Notes: generated from the letters alone by a model not told the origin. Numbered from the stretch's first letter, positions 1 through 8,882 are shown. The stretch: 64,000 nucleotides of DNA from Solwaraspora sp. WMMD406 (GCF_029626025.1 NZ_JARUBF010000001.1:3100001-3164000), one strand, 5' to 3'. Numbers and translations: made by a program.

Positions 1-240
1 CCGGGTTCTGCTCATCAGCCCGACCCGGTCACCGGCGGCGATCCCGGCACCGATCAGGCCACGGGCGAGGGCCACGACGTCGTCGCGGAACTGCCGGCAG
101 GTGACCTCGACCGGCCCGGCCGGGCCGGGCCGGGTGAACTGCACCTGGTCCGGGGCCGCCTCGGCGTTGTCCCAGACCGGATCGGTCAGACTGGCCGCGT
201 CGCCGATCGTGACGACCGGCGGTACGGAGAACTCGCGCAC
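1..240 (-). CDS. Long-chain acyl-CoA synthetase, N-terminal part (FadD15-like)
   Basis: The gene runs off the left edge; 80 codons are visible. It would activate fatty acids to acyl-CoA through an acyl-AMP intermediate. The visible N-terminus begins VREFSVPPVVTIGDAA, continues with a WDNAEAAPDQVQF segment and reaches a QFRDDVVALARGLIGAGI helix followed by GDRVGLMS, which is the usual start of the AMP-binding fold. The catalytic motifs lie outside the window. GTG at 240 is chosen because AAGGGAG lies just upstream. It is divergent from the SRPBCC gene, the same arrangement as fadD15 and Rv2185c in mycobacteria, which supports the family call. Confidence 0.82.
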   Translation of the reverse strand, partial: MREFSVPPVVTIGDAASLTDPVWDNAEAAPDQVQFTRPGPAGPVEVTCRQFRDDVVALARGLIGAGIAAGDRVGLMSRTR

Positions 241-428
241 CTGCACTCCCTTGCGTTCGCGGGCTGAGCCGACCCGGACCTGCGGGTGCGGCGTCCGGCT
301 ACCCGCAACCTACCGGGCGGCCGGTGACCTGCGCGGTCAGCCCGTGGTCCGGGCGGCGGACGGTGGGTGCCGAGCCGGCTGCCGACTGCTGGCTTGATCT
401 TGCCCGCGCACCGGGTAGCCTGCCCCAC

Positions 429-890
429 ATGGCGGAGTCCTCCACCAAGTCGATCGTCATCACCGCGCCCGCGTCCAGGGTGACCGCGGTGATCTGCGCC
501 TTCGCGCGTTACCCGGAGTGGACCGAGGCGCTCGACCGGGTCGAAGTGCGCCAGGAGTACGAGGACGGCTACGCGCGCGAGGTCCACTTCGTGCTCGACG
601 CGGGCGTGCTGGCCGACGAGTACACGCTGCTGTACGAGTACTCCGAGGACGTGTCCCGGATCGAGTGGCAGCTGGCCCGGCCGTCGAAGATGCAGCGCAG
701 GCAGGACGGCTCGTACGACATCGAGGACAACGGCGACGGCACCACCACGGTGACCTACACGCTGGAGGTCGAGCTCTCGGTCGGGATGCTCGGCATGTTC
801 CGTCGCAAAGCCGAGAAGATGATCATGGACGCTGCCCTCATCCAGCTCAAGCGCCGGGTGGAGCAACTCGGCGCGGCGGAGACCGGGTAG
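429..890 (+). CDS. SRPBCC (START-like) family protein, Rv2185c-type
   Basis: A 153-residue single-domain protein of the polyketide cyclase/START-like fold, which forms a hydrophobic cavity for lipid-like ligands. The characteristic start (STKSIVITAPASRVTAVI, FARYPEWTEAL) and the helix at the C-terminus (AALIQLKRRVEQLG) are both present. ATG at 429 gives the family's normal length; an upstream in-frame start exists but adds residues with no family character. In mycobacteria the homologue also sits beside fadD15, so a role in lipid binding or in supplying the acyl-CoA synthetase is plausible, but no substrate can be read from the sequence. The next gene follows after 10 nt, so co-transcription is likely. 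Confidence 0.8.
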   Translation: MAESSTKSIVITAPASRVTAVICAFARYPEWTEALDRVEVRQEYEDGYAREVHFVLDAGVLADEYTLLYEYSEDVSRIEWQLARPSKMQRRQDGSYDIEDNGDGTTTVTYTLEVELSVGMLGMFRRKAEKMIMDAALIQLKRRVEQLGAAETG

Positions 891-900
891 GGGGCGGCGC

Positions 901-1722
901 ATGGCGGGATCGGATCCCCACTCGGCCCGCGCCGAGGCGGAACGGCTGGTGGCGACCGCCCTGGCCATGGCCAAGCTGGCGGCGCGCGGACAGCGGCACG
1001 GTAGCGCCGGCCTCGGGGCGTTGCGGGACCTGCTCGGTGCCACCGGGCCGATCGCCACCGGCGAGCCCGCCTGCTGTGTCTGCCCACTCTGCCGGCTGAT
1101 CGACGCCATGCGGGATCCGAGCCCGGAGCTCGCCGAGCGGCTGGCGACCGGGGCCGGCGACCTCGCCGCCGGGGCGGCCAGCCTGCTGCGGGCCCTCGCA
1201 CCGACCGAGCCGGCACCGCAGGGCGGGTGGGGCGCTCCCGCGCCGCCGGACGCCCAGGGCGAGCCCGCGCCGTCTCGCGTGCCGACCGAGCCCGCGCCGC
1301 CGGACGCCCAGGGCGAGCCCGCGCCGCCTCGCGGGCCGTCGCCGGATTCCCCCGCGACCACGGTGAGCAGCCCACGCACTCCTCCGTCCGGCCAATCCGC
1401 CCCGGACGACGAGGTATGGCGCTGGGCTACCCGGACCAGGGATGATTCGGGCTCAGCGGGTGATCGGGACGTCTGGTCGGCCGCCACCCACGTTCCCGTC
1501 GATGTCGCCGGGGCGAGCACACCACCAGTCGGGCGTGACGGTGTCCAGCGGGCGACCGACGGTGGAGCGGAGCCGGAGCCGTCGTCGGCTGGCGGGCCGG
1601 CCGAGCCCGACCCACACTGGGCTGACCGACAACAGCCGGGGCCGGCCGCCGACGGCACGGACCCGGCAGGGCCACGACGACCCGAATCCGGGCCACGACG
1701 ACCCGAATCCGGACCGGCCTGA
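901..1722 (+). CDS. Conserved hypothetical protein with Pro/Ala-rich low-complexity C-terminus (SCO2127-like position)
   Basis: A 273-residue protein of unknown function. Residues 1-100 are helical and folded-looking (ARAEAERLVATALAMAKLAA) and contain a cysteine cluster CCVCPLC around residue 60. The remainder is disordered, rich in Pro, Ala and Glu, with imperfect repeats such as PPDAQGEPAP and a duplicated RRPESGP at the end. It sits between the SRPBCC gene and the glucokinase. In Streptomyces, SCO2127 occupies the same place upstream of glkA and has been reported to affect glucokinase expression; equivalence here rests on position and general character only. No catalytic motif is visible. 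Confidence 0.6.
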   Translation: MAGSDPHSARAEAERLVATALAMAKLAARGQRHGSAGLGALRDLLGATGPIATGEPACCVCPLCRLIDAMRDPSPELAERLATGAGDLAAGAASLLRALAPTEPAPQGGWGAPAPPDAQGEPAPSRVPTEPAPPDAQGEPAPPRGPSPDSPATTVSSPRTPPSGQSAPDDEVWRWATRTRDDSGSAGDRDVWSAATHVPVDVAGASTPPVGRDGVQRATDGGAEPEPSSAGGPAEPDPHWADRQQPGPAADGTDPAGPRRPESGPRRPESGPA

Positions 1723-1838
1723 CCGGCAACGCGTCGACCCGGCACCGGTCGGTGGGCAGATGGCGCTGCCCGGCGGGCGGACCGGGATCGGTGGACGCGC
1801 CAGTGCGGCGCACAGCACAGCAGAGGGGAGCGGCAGCG

Positions 1839-2786
1839 GTGACGCTGACCATCGGAGTCGACATCGGCGGCACCAAGGTCGCCGGCGGGGTGGTCGATCC
1901 GGACGGGGAGGTCCTGGCGCAGACCCGGCAGGAGACACCGGCCGACGACGTGGCGAAGACACGCGACGTGATCATCGAGGTCGTTCTCGAACTGGCCGCC
2001 ACCCACCCGGTCACCGCGGTCGGTATCGGCGCCGCCGGATGGATCGACGCCCAGCGGTCCACGGTCCTGTTCGCCCCCAACATCGCCTGGCGCAACGAGC
2101 CGCTGCGCGACTACGTCAGCGCGGCGGTCGACCTGCCGGTGATCGTGGAGAACGACGCCAACGTGGCCGCCTGGGCCGAGTTCCGGTACGGGGCTGGCCG
2201 CGACGCCGCGGACTCGATGGTGATGTTCACCGTCGGCACCGGTATCGGCGGTGGCATCGTCTACGGCGGGGATCTGGTCCGTGGCGCGCACGGCATCGCC
2301 GCCGAACTCGGTCACATGCTCGCGGTCCCCGACGGGCACCTGTGTGGCTGCGGCCGGCTCGGCTGCATCGAGCAGTACGCGAGCGGCAACGCCCTGGTCC
2401 GGTTCGCCCGAGCCGGTGCTCGACAGGAACCGGCCCGGGCACGGGGGCTGCTCGCACTCGCCGGCGGCGACGCGGAGGCGATCACCGGACCGATGGTCAC
2501 CGCGGCGGCCCGCGCCGGTGATCCGGTCTCCTGCGAGGCCTTCGCGCAGATCGGCCGTTGGCTCGGCATCGGTCTGGCCGACCTGGCGCAGATCCTCGAT
2601 CCTGAGGTGCTGGTGATCGGCGGCGGCGTGGTGGAAGCCGGTGAGCTGCTACTCGGACCGGCGCAGCGGGCGTACACCGAGGCGCTCGCCCAGCGGGTAC
2701 GTATCCCGGTGGCGCAGGTACGCCCGGCCGAACTGGGCAACACCGCCGGGGTGGTCGGCGCGGCCGACCTGGCTCGACGGATCTGA
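1839..2786 (+). CDS. glk: ROK-family glucokinase
   Basis: ATP-dependent glucose phosphorylation to glucose-6-phosphate in the cytoplasm; in actinomycetes this enzyme also takes part in carbon catabolite repression. The 315-residue protein opens with the phosphate-binding loop GVDIGGTKVAGG, has the catalytic END motif (VIVENDANVAAWAE), the GTGIGGGIV adenosine-side loop and the zinc-binding ROK signature CGCGRLGCIEQYASG. GTG at 1839 was chosen because GAGGGGAG lies about 10 nt upstream and the protein then matches the usual length. A longer open frame extends upstream but is disordered sequence. Confidence 0.9.
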   Translation: MTLTIGVDIGGTKVAGGVVDPDGEVLAQTRQETPADDVAKTRDVIIEVVLELAATHPVTAVGIGAAGWIDAQRSTVLFAPNIAWRNEPLRDYVSAAVDLPVIVENDANVAAWAEFRYGAGRDAADSMVMFTVGTGIGGGIVYGGDLVRGAHGIAAELGHMLAVPDGHLCGCGRLGCIEQYASGNALVRFARAGARQEPARARGLLALAGGDAEAITGPMVTAAARAGDPVSCEAFAQIGRWLGIGLADLAQILDPEVLVIGGGVVEAGELLLGPAQRAYTEALAQRVRIPVAQVRPAELGNTAGVVGAADLARRI

Positions 2787-2810
2787 CCACTGTCCCCAAT
2801 CGTGAGATCG

Positions 2811-3644
2811 ATGAGGAACATGCGACGCGACCAGACACCCGGATCGGACGGCACCGGCGTACGCCTGCGGGTGTTGACCTACAACATCCACGGCCAGCGT
2901 GACGACCGGACCGCCCTGGCCGCCGTGGTGCGCGAACTCGCTCCGGACGTGGCCATCCTGCAGGAAGCGCCTCGGCGGTTCCGCTGGCGGCACAAGTGCG
3001 CCGCGCTGGCCGACGCCTTCGGGATGGTGGTCGGCGCCGGCGGGCTACCCGGGCTGGGCAACCTGTTGCTGACCAGCCTGCGGGTGAGTGTCACCGACAG
3101 CTGGGTGATCCGCTATCCGCTGACCCCGGGCCGACACCTGCGGGGCGCGGTGTTCGCGCGCTGCGCGGTCGGCCCGGTCCGGTTCGTGCTGGCCGGATCC
3201 CACCTCGCGACCGACGCCGGCGAACGACCGGCGCAGGCCCGCGCGTTGCGCGAGGCCTGTCGCGCCCTCGACCAGCCGGTGATCCTGGGAGTCGACGTCA
3301 ACGAGACGCCCGCGCCGGGCGACGACGGCGGGGACGCCGGGGCCGAGCCGCCCGGGGGGTCTGCCTGGGCCACGGTCTGCGACGGGCTGACCGATGCTGT
3401 GGTCGCCGCCGACCGGCCCGACGCCGCGACGTTCCCCTGCGCCGATCCACGACGACGGTTGGACGCGATCTTCGTCGATCCGTCCGTCGAGGTGCTCGAC
3501 TACCAGGTGGTGGACACGCCGATGACCCGACGCGCCAGCGATCATTTCCCGGTCGTCGCCGATCTGTCGCTGGCCGTGAACGGGGGTTCGGCGCTGGCCG
3601 CAGAGAGCGGTTCGGCGCGTGGACTGGACAAGCGAGGCGGTTGA
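2811..3644 (+). CDS. Endonuclease/exonuclease/phosphatase (EEP) family protein
   Basis: A metal-dependent phosphoesterase of the DNase I-like fold, 277 residues. Visible family motifs are LRVLTYNIHG at the N-terminus, PDVAILQEAPRR (metal-binding Glu), LAGSHLATDA, LGVDVNETP (catalytic Asp/Asn) and the C-terminal ASDHFPVVADL (Asp-His pair). The substrate cannot be assigned; relatives cleave DNA, phospholipids or inositol phosphates. No signal peptide is obvious, so it is probably cytoplasmic. Start choice is uncertain: GTG 2802, ATG 2811 and ATG 2820 are all in frame and none has a strong ribosome binding site. Confidence 0.82.
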   Translation: MRNMRRDQTPGSDGTGVRLRVLTYNIHGQRDDRTALAAVVRELAPDVAILQEAPRRFRWRHKCAALADAFGMVVGAGGLPGLGNLLLTSLRVSVTDSWVIRYPLTPGRHLRGAVFARCAVGPVRFVLAGSHLATDAGERPAQARALREACRALDQPVILGVDVNETPAPGDDGGDAGAEPPGGSAWATVCDGLTDAVVAADRPDAATFPCADPRRRLDAIFVDPSVEVLDYQVVDTPMTRRASDHFPVVADLSLAVNGGSALAAESGSARGLDKRGG

Positions 3645-3681
3645 CCGGCACGATTTCGCAGCCGTACAGAAGGAGATCGCC

Positions 3682-5085
3682 GTGTCCACTCCCGCTGACT
3701 ACGACAGTCCCGCGATCGGTGCCGCGCTGTGGCGTGACGGCCGACCGGTTTCCGACCAGGGGGAGACGGTCTGTGTCGTGGGCGCTGGACCGAGCGGGTT
3801 GTGCGCGATCAAGAACCTGCGTGAGCAGGGGTTCGGCGTCGACTGCTACGAGCGGGAAACCGGGATCGGTGGTGTCTGGAATCCACGGCACGATCGCAGC
3901 CCGGTCTACGCCAGCATGCATCTGGTCTCGTCGAGGCCGTTCAGCCAGTATCCCGACTTCCCGATGCCGGACTCCTGGCCGGACTATCCGCACCACAGCC
4001 AGATGCTCGCCTATCTGGAACGGTACGCCGACCATTTCGACCTGCGCCGGCACGTCTGGTTCGGCACCGAGGTCGTCCGGATCGAGCCGGCCGACGGAGA
4101 CCGGTGGGACGTCACCACCCGCAGCACCGGCAGCACGGGCGCGCAGCGCACCCGGCGCTACTCGGCGGTGATAGTGGCCAACGGCCACAACTGGTCGCCG
4201 AAGATGCCTGACTACGAGGGACTGTCCGACTTCACCGGTCAGGTGATCCACGCCTCGGCCTACTCCGACGCCACCCAACTACGGGGGCGCCGGGTGCTGG
4301 TGGTCGGCGGCGGCAACAGCGGCTGCGACATCGCCGTCGAGGCGGCCCAGCAGGCGGCCAGATGCTGGCATTCGACCCGCCGAGGTTACTGGTACGCCCC
4401 GAAGTATCTCCTCGGTCGACCCGCCGACCAGCTCAACGGCCGGGCGTCGGCGCTGCGGCTGCCGCTGTGGTTACGTCAATGGGTCGTGCGGCGGGTGCTC
4501 CAGCTGACCGTGGGCGACCTGACCCGGTTCGGCCTGCCCGCACCCGACCACGAGCTCTACGAGACTCATCCCATCGCCAACAGTCAACTCGTGCATCACG
4601 TCGGGCACGGTACGATCACGCCGGTGCCCGACGTCACGCGCTTCCGCCGGCATTCGGTCGAACTCACCAACGGCAGCGAGATCGATCCTGATCTGGTGGT
4701 GCTCGCCACCGGATATCTGCCTCGGTTCGAATTCCTCGACCCGGCGTTGCTCGGAGCCGACGGCGACGGACGTCCGCAGCTCTACCTGCACGCCATCCCG
4801 CGCCAGCGGCCGACGTTGTCGGTGATCGGCCTGCTGCAGCCCGACTCCGGAACACTTCCGTTGGCGCACTGGCAGGCTGTTCTCGTGGCGCGGTGGCTGC
4901 GGTCCCGGCAGGCGGATCCGGCGCTGGCCGCCACCATCACCGCCAGGATCGAGTCCGAGGCAGGCCGTCCCTGGCACGAGGCGAAGGTACGCGACTCCAC
5001 CCGGCACTGGTTCGAGGTCAGTCACCTGCGCTACCTGCGCGCCCTGCAATCCACCCTGGACAGTTTGGAGGTCGCGGCCCGATGA
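3682..5085 (+). CDS. FAD/NADPH-dependent flavin monooxygenase (FMO type)
   Basis: A 467-residue class B flavoprotein monooxygenase. It has the FAD-binding GAGPSGLCAIKNL near residue 30, the flavin-contact motif ETGIGGVW, the second dinucleotide site VVGGGNSGCDIAVEAA for NADPH, and the C-terminal LATGYLP. The linking motif reads FTGQVIHASAY, i.e. FxGxxxHxxxY rather than the Baeyer-Villiger form ending in W, which favours an FMO-type N- or S-oxygenase. AAGGAG eight nucleotides upstream supports GTG 3682. The stop overlaps the next start (ATGA), so it is translationally coupled to the alpha/beta hydrolase. Substrate unknown. Confidence 0.88.
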   Translation: MSTPADYDSPAIGAALWRDGRPVSDQGETVCVVGAGPSGLCAIKNLREQGFGVDCYERETGIGGVWNPRHDRSPVYASMHLVSSRPFSQYPDFPMPDSWPDYPHHSQMLAYLERYADHFDLRRHVWFGTEVVRIEPADGDRWDVTTRSTGSTGAQRTRRYSAVIVANGHNWSPKMPDYEGLSDFTGQVIHASAYSDATQLRGRRVLVVGGGNSGCDIAVEAAQQAARCWHSTRRGYWYAPKYLLGRPADQLNGRASALRLPLWLRQWVVRRVLQLTVGDLTRFGLPAPDHELYETHPIANSQLVHHVGHGTITPVPDVTRFRRHSVELTNGSEIDPDLVVLATGYLPRFEFLDPALLGADGDGRPQLYLHAIPRQRPTLSVIGLLQPDSGTLPLAHWQAVLVARWLRSRQADPALAATITARIESEAGRPWHEAKVRDSTRHWFEVSHLRYLRALQSTLDSLEVAAR

Positions 5086-5900
5086 GTCCGACCCCGCCGG
5101 CCACCCGGATCATCCGGACCAGGGAATGGGTCGATCCGGTCCCACCGGTCCACCGTGAGGTGCTGCGCGCCGACGTACTGCGCGACGAGGGCAAACCGCC
5201 GCTGCTGTTCGTCCCCGGCTTCGGCCACGGCGCGTGGATCTTCGCCGAGCATTGGCTGGAACGCGCCGCCGAACGTGGCTTCCCCGCGTACGCGGTCAGC
5301 CTGCGCGGCCATGGCGGCAGCGCCGACGCCCCGGGGACCTCGATGCGGACGTACGTGCACGACGTGGTCCAGACGGCGGCCGGCCTGCCCCGGCAGGCGG
5401 TCCTGGTGGGTCACGGCGCCGGTGCCCGGGTGGTCGCGTACGCGTTGGCCCGTTATCCCGCCCGGGCGGCGGTGCTGGCCGCGCCGGTGCTCGACGGCTG
5501 GTCGCTGCTCGGTACGGTGTTGCGCCGCAATCCGCTCGGCACCCTACCGGCCGTGTTCGGCGGTGCGGTCCGGCTGAGCCGTCACCAGTTGTTCAGCCGG
5601 GAACTGCCCGACGCCCTGGCCGACTCGTACGTGGACCGACTGGGCCGAGCCTCGGCCCGCGCGCAGTGGCAACTGCTGGCCCGGCTTCGGGCGGAGGCGC
5701 CCGTCGGCGATCCGCCCGTGCTGGTGCTGGGTAGTCCGGACGACCGGGTCGTCGCGGCGGCCGCGCTGGACCGGGCGGCCCGGCGGTTCGGCGGCGCGCC
5801 GCTGCTCTTCCCGGGGATGGGGCACGATCTGATGTTGGACGCGCGCTGGCCGGAGCCGATCGACGCGATCCTCGACTGGCTGGACAAGGGCACGCTCTGA
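5082..5900 (+). CDS. Alpha/beta-hydrolase fold protein lacking the nucleophile serine
   Basis: A 272-residue alpha/beta-hydrolase fold protein, coupled to the preceding monooxygenase by an ATGA overlap. Fold landmarks are LLFVPGFGHGAW (oxyanion-loop region), LRGHGGS, VLVGHGAGARVV at the nucleophile elbow, LGSPDDRVV (acid) and FPGMGHDLM (His). The elbow reads GHGAG where the family has GxSxG: the codon at 5415-5417 is GGC, so the nucleophile position (residue 112) is glycine. Asp and His are kept. It may be a binding protein, a cofactor-independent enzyme using another residue, or an inactive partner of the monooxygenase. The missing serine is read directly from the sequence. Confidence 0.8.
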   Translation: MSPTPPATRIIRTREWVDPVPPVHREVLRADVLRDEGKPPLLFVPGFGHGAWIFAEHWLERAAERGFPAYAVSLRGHGGSADAPGTSMRTYVHDVVQTAAGLPRQAVLVGHGAGARVVAYALARYPARAAVLAAPVLDGWSLLGTVLRRNPLGTLPAVFGGAVRLSRHQLFSRELPDALADSYVDRLGRASARAQWQLLARLRAEAPVGDPPVLVLGSPDDRVVAAAALDRAARRFGGAPLLFPGMGHDLMLDARWPEPIDAILDWLDKGTL

Positions 5901-5913
5901 CCGACGCCCCGCG

Positions 5914-5963
5914 CCGGCTGACCGCTGCGTGCCCGCCGGGCCGCCGGCCGGCTGGTCAGCCGG
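5914..5963. terminator. Inverted repeat between convergent genes
   Basis: Ten-base arms CCGGCTGACC and GGTCAGCCGG enclose a GC-rich 30-nt loop that can itself fold. It lies between the ends of the hydrolase and trehalose-phosphate synthase genes and may terminate both. No U-tract is present, as is common in actinomycetes. Confidence 0.4.
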
Positions 5964-7368
5964 TCAGCTGGGCGGCCAGGGATCCGCTGCGGTCCAGCGC
6001 GGTCAGGTAGCCGTGCACCCACGCCCGGATGTCGTGGGTGCGCAGATGGTCACGCATCGACCGCATCCGGTCGGCGACGTCGGTGGGGGATGCCTCCAAC
6101 GCGTGCATCAGGGTCAGTTTGAGCCCGTCCAGGTCGTGCGGGTTGACCAGGTACGCCTGCTGGAACTCGGCCGCCGCGCCGGCGAACTCGCTGAGCAGCA
6201 GCGCCCCGTTGTTCTCCACCCGGGCCGCGACGTACTCCTTGGCCACCAGGTTCATCCCGTCCCGCAGCGGGGTGACCGCCATGATGTCGGCGACCCGGTA
6301 GAGCGCGGCCAGGTCGGCCCGGCTGAACGACTGGTTGAGGTAGTGGATGGCGGGCTCGCCGACCCGGCCGAACTCGCCGTTGATCCGGCCGACCTCGCGC
6401 TCGACCCGGTCCCGCAGGATGCGGTACTGCTCGACCCGCTCCCGGCTGGGCACCGCTACCTGGACCATGACCGTGTCGCGGACCTTGACGTGCCCGTCGG
6501 CGATCAGTTCGCTGTACGCCTTGAGCCGCTGCTCGATGCCTTTGGTGTAGTCCATCCGGTCGACGCTGAGGATGACGTGTTGCGGGTCACCCAGGTCGGC
6601 GCGCAGTTGCCGGGCCCGGTCGACCACGTCGGGCCGCGCCGCCAGCGATTCCATCTCGGACATGTTGATGGAGACCGGGAAGGCTCCGATGCGTACCACC
6701 CGGTCGTCCACCGCGATCCGCCGGTCGGTGGCCGGAACCTTGAGGACCTTGGTGGCGAGCTGGGCGAAGTTGTGCGCGGCCTGGGCGCGCTGGAACCCGA
6801 CCAGGTCGGCGCCGAGCATGCCGAGCATCAACTCGGCCCGCCGGGGGAGCTGCATGAACAGCTCCGGCGGGGGGAAGGGCACGTGCAGGAAGAAGCCGAT
6901 CAGCAGGTCGGGGCGCAGCGCCCGGAGCATCCCGGGCACCAGCTGCAGGTGGTAGTCCTGGATCCAGACCAACGCGCCGGGTTCGGCGGCGGCCGCCGCC
7001 GCTTCGGCGAACCGCTGGTTGACCCGCTGGTACGCCTCCCACCATCTGCGGTGGTAGGCCGGTTGCTCGACCGAGTCGTGGTACAACGGCCAGAGCGTCG
7101 CGTTGGCGAAACCTTCGTAGTGGTCCCGGATGTCCTCATGGGACAACGGCACGGTGTGCATCCGTACACCGTCGATGTCGGGCAGGCTCGGAGCGGGGCC
7201 GGCGCCGCCGGCCCAGCCGACCCAGGTTGCCGGGGCGTGTTGCAGGATCGGGTGTAGGGCGCTGACCAGGCCGCCCGGGCTTCGACGCCATTCGCACGCG
7301 CCATCGCGTGCGACGCTGTCGTCCACCGGCAGGCGGTTGGCCACCACGACGAGAGAACTCTGACGCAT
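5956..7368 (-). CDS. otsA: Trehalose-6-phosphate synthase (OtsA)
   Basis: A GT20 glycosyltransferase that makes trehalose-6-phosphate from a nucleotide-glucose and glucose-6-phosphate; 470 residues, the normal length. Motifs in order: VVVANRLPV at the N-terminus, GGLVSALHP donor loop, VWIQDYHLQLVPGMLR, GFFLHVPFPPPELF, SVDRMDYTKGIEQRL, and SEFAGAAAEF near the end, all typical of active OtsA. ATG at 7368 is selected because the VVVANRLP motif follows within eight residues and GAGG lies upstream. The phosphatase OtsB is not adjacent. A palindrome GGAATAATTCC at about 7443-7453 lies in the upstream region and may be regulatory. Confidence 0.93.
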   Translation of the reverse strand: MRQSSLVVVANRLPVDDSVARDGACEWRRSPGGLVSALHPILQHAPATWVGWAGGAGPAPSLPDIDGVRMHTVPLSHEDIRDHYEGFANATLWPLYHDSVEQPAYHRRWWEAYQRVNQRFAEAAAAAAEPGALVWIQDYHLQLVPGMLRALRPDLLIGFFLHVPFPPPELFMQLPRRAELMLGMLGADLVGFQRAQAAHNFAQLATKVLKVPATDRRIAVDDRVVRIGAFPVSINMSEMESLAARPDVVDRARQLRADLGDPQHVILSVDRMDYTKGIEQRLKAYSELIADGHVKVRDTVMVQVAVPSRERVEQYRILRDRVEREVGRINGEFGRVGEPAIHYLNQSFSRADLAALYRVADIMAVTPLRDGMNLVAKEYVAARVENNGALLLSEFAGAAAEFQQAYLVNPHDLDGLKLTLMHALEASPTDVADRMRSMRDHLRTHDIRAWVHGYLTALDRSGSLAAQLTG

Positions 7369-7532
7369 GAGGGGACCTCGTTTCGCCGCGGCGTTCGCCG
7401 CGCATGGCGAGTGATCGCGAACTCGTGACAGGTTGGCTACCGGAATTATTCCTACTGAGACCAAGTTACGCGAGCGTTACAGAGTGGCCACGGTCATCAA
7501 TGAATCTAATTTTCGGTGATCTTTGGTCGGAC

Positions 7533-8657
7533 TCAGACGACAGCGCCGTCGTCTGGATCATCATCCTCGTCGTGATCGGGACGCAACCGCCAGATGAGCG
7601 TGACGAAGCCGCCGACAACGCCAGCGAAACCGAGCAGGATGGCCAACCCCCGGTCCACCGGAAGCACCGTGGGGAAAACGAAGAGGATGAAACCGCCGAT
7701 GATGGCGAGGACCCCGAGGATCGCGGCGGAGGACAGCCGTGGCAGCGGCGGCGGGGGTGGCGGCGTGTAGCCCTCTTCCGGCTCGTCGGGCAGTTGGGTA
7801 CCGAAGGTGTCCAGTCCGTCGAGCAGCGACGGCTCGTCACCGCGTCGGCCGACCGAGATGTTGGTGAACCCGGCGGCCCACGGAAGGTCGGCGGGCCGCC
7901 CACCGGCCGTCGTCGGGCCCGGATCGTTCCCGGCCGGCCCGTCGGGCGGGACCTGACCGGGAACCGCCGGACCGGACGTGCGCCAGGGCGGTCCCTGGCC
8001 GGGACCGCCGTCGTACGGATCGCCCGGCCCGGTGGTCGGGTCGGCTGCCTCGGTGCCCGCGCCGTCCGGCCCGGTGGTAGTCCCGTCCGGCCCGGTGGTA
8101 GTCCCGTCCGGCCCGGTGGTAGTCCCGTCCGGCCCGGTGGTAGTCCCGTCCGGCCCACGCTGGGTCGATCCGGCACCGGTGGGATCGCCCCGTCCCGCCC
8201 CGCCGAACGGCAGGCCTTCCGCCGCCGGCCACGGCGCGGCGGTCGGATCGACCGGCGCGTGGTAGTTGGCGATGATGCCGGCCCAGGCGGCGTCGACGTC
8301 CGGGTCCGGACCGCGCCGTTCGGCGGGAACTCGACCGCCGTCGGCCGGTCCACCGGTGCCCGGCCCGCCGCCCGGCACCGGCGTACCTTCCTCGGCCAGC
8401 TGCACCAGATAGCCGCGGGCGGTGTCCAGATGGACGCGATCGACGTAGAGCCGATCGACCGGACGGGCGGGAACGGTCGTCGTACGGGTGACCGGATTCA
8501 AGTCGGACGACGGCTGCAGATAGGCGGCGATGCCACCGGCGGCCAGCACGTCGAGCAGGTGCTCACCGACCCGGGGATCCACGTCGCCGGCAACCGCGTA
8601 CTCGGATGCGTCGAGGCCGTTGTCCCGCCGCCCCCGGCGCGCACCACCCGCAGACAC
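7533..8657 (-). CDS. Hypothetical membrane protein with heptapeptide tandem repeat
   Basis: A 374-residue protein I do not recognise. Residues 1-95 form a small alpha/beta-looking domain (PRVGEHLLDVLAAGGIAAYL ... DRLYVDRVHLDTARGYLVQL). This is followed by a long Gly/Pro/Thr/Asp-rich disordered stretch containing four perfect copies of GPDGTTT and one degenerate copy. Two hydrophobic segments close the protein (AAILGVLAIIGGFILFVF and LAILLGFAGVVGGFVTLIW), with a short acidic cytoplasmic-type tail. This is a large soluble part tethered by a C-terminal hairpin of two membrane helices. GTG 8657 has a good GGAGAGG site. Confidence 0.65.
   Translation of the reverse strand: MSAGGARRGRRDNGLDASEYAVAGDVDPRVGEHLLDVLAAGGIAAYLQPSSDLNPVTRTTTVPARPVDRLYVDRVHLDTARGYLVQLAEEGTPVPGGGPGTGGPADGGRVPAERRGPDPDVDAAWAGIIANYHAPVDPTAAPWPAAEGLPFGGAGRGDPTGAGSTQRGPDGTTTGPDGTTTGPDGTTTGPDGTTTGPDGAGTEAADPTTGPGDPYDGGPGQGPPWRTSGPAVPGQVPPDGPAGNDPGPTTAGGRPADLPWAAGFTNISVGRRGDEPSLLDGLDTFGTQLPDEPEEGYTPPPPPPLPRLSSAAILGVLAIIGGFILFVFPTVLPVDRGLAILLGFAGVVGGFVTLIWRLRPDHDEDDDPDDGAVV
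8060..8155. repeat. 21-bp tandem repeat inside the 7533-8657 gene
   Basis: Four consecutive, identical copies of a 21-bp unit (core CCCGTCCGGCCCGGTGGTAG) followed by a degenerate fifth. Period 21 keeps the reading frame and encodes GPDGTTT repeats. The lack of synonymous differences suggests recent expansion. Confidence 0.85.
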
Positions 8658-8882
8658 CGAATCCTCTCCTCACCGGCCGCCAGTCGCGCCCTGTCCCGCC
8701 GTCGCGCCCCGGCCGGGGCGTGCCGTGCCCTTGAATCGTGACACGCCGCACCGTGGTTGCGGGAGTGCGTTGTGGCGTGCCGTGCTCCCTCCGTACGCTC
8801 GGCTGGCTCGCCGGCGTGCCGCCCTCGGGGGACGACTCCGCGTCGGGCCGGCACGCCCGTGCCGTGGTGAGGAAGGAACCGG

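Noticed and set aside
186-2339. A 717-codon minus-strand frame across the SRPBCC and glucokinase genes
   Set aside because: Covers three real plus-strand genes in antisense; no motif and repeated low-complexity Gly/Ala/Ser.
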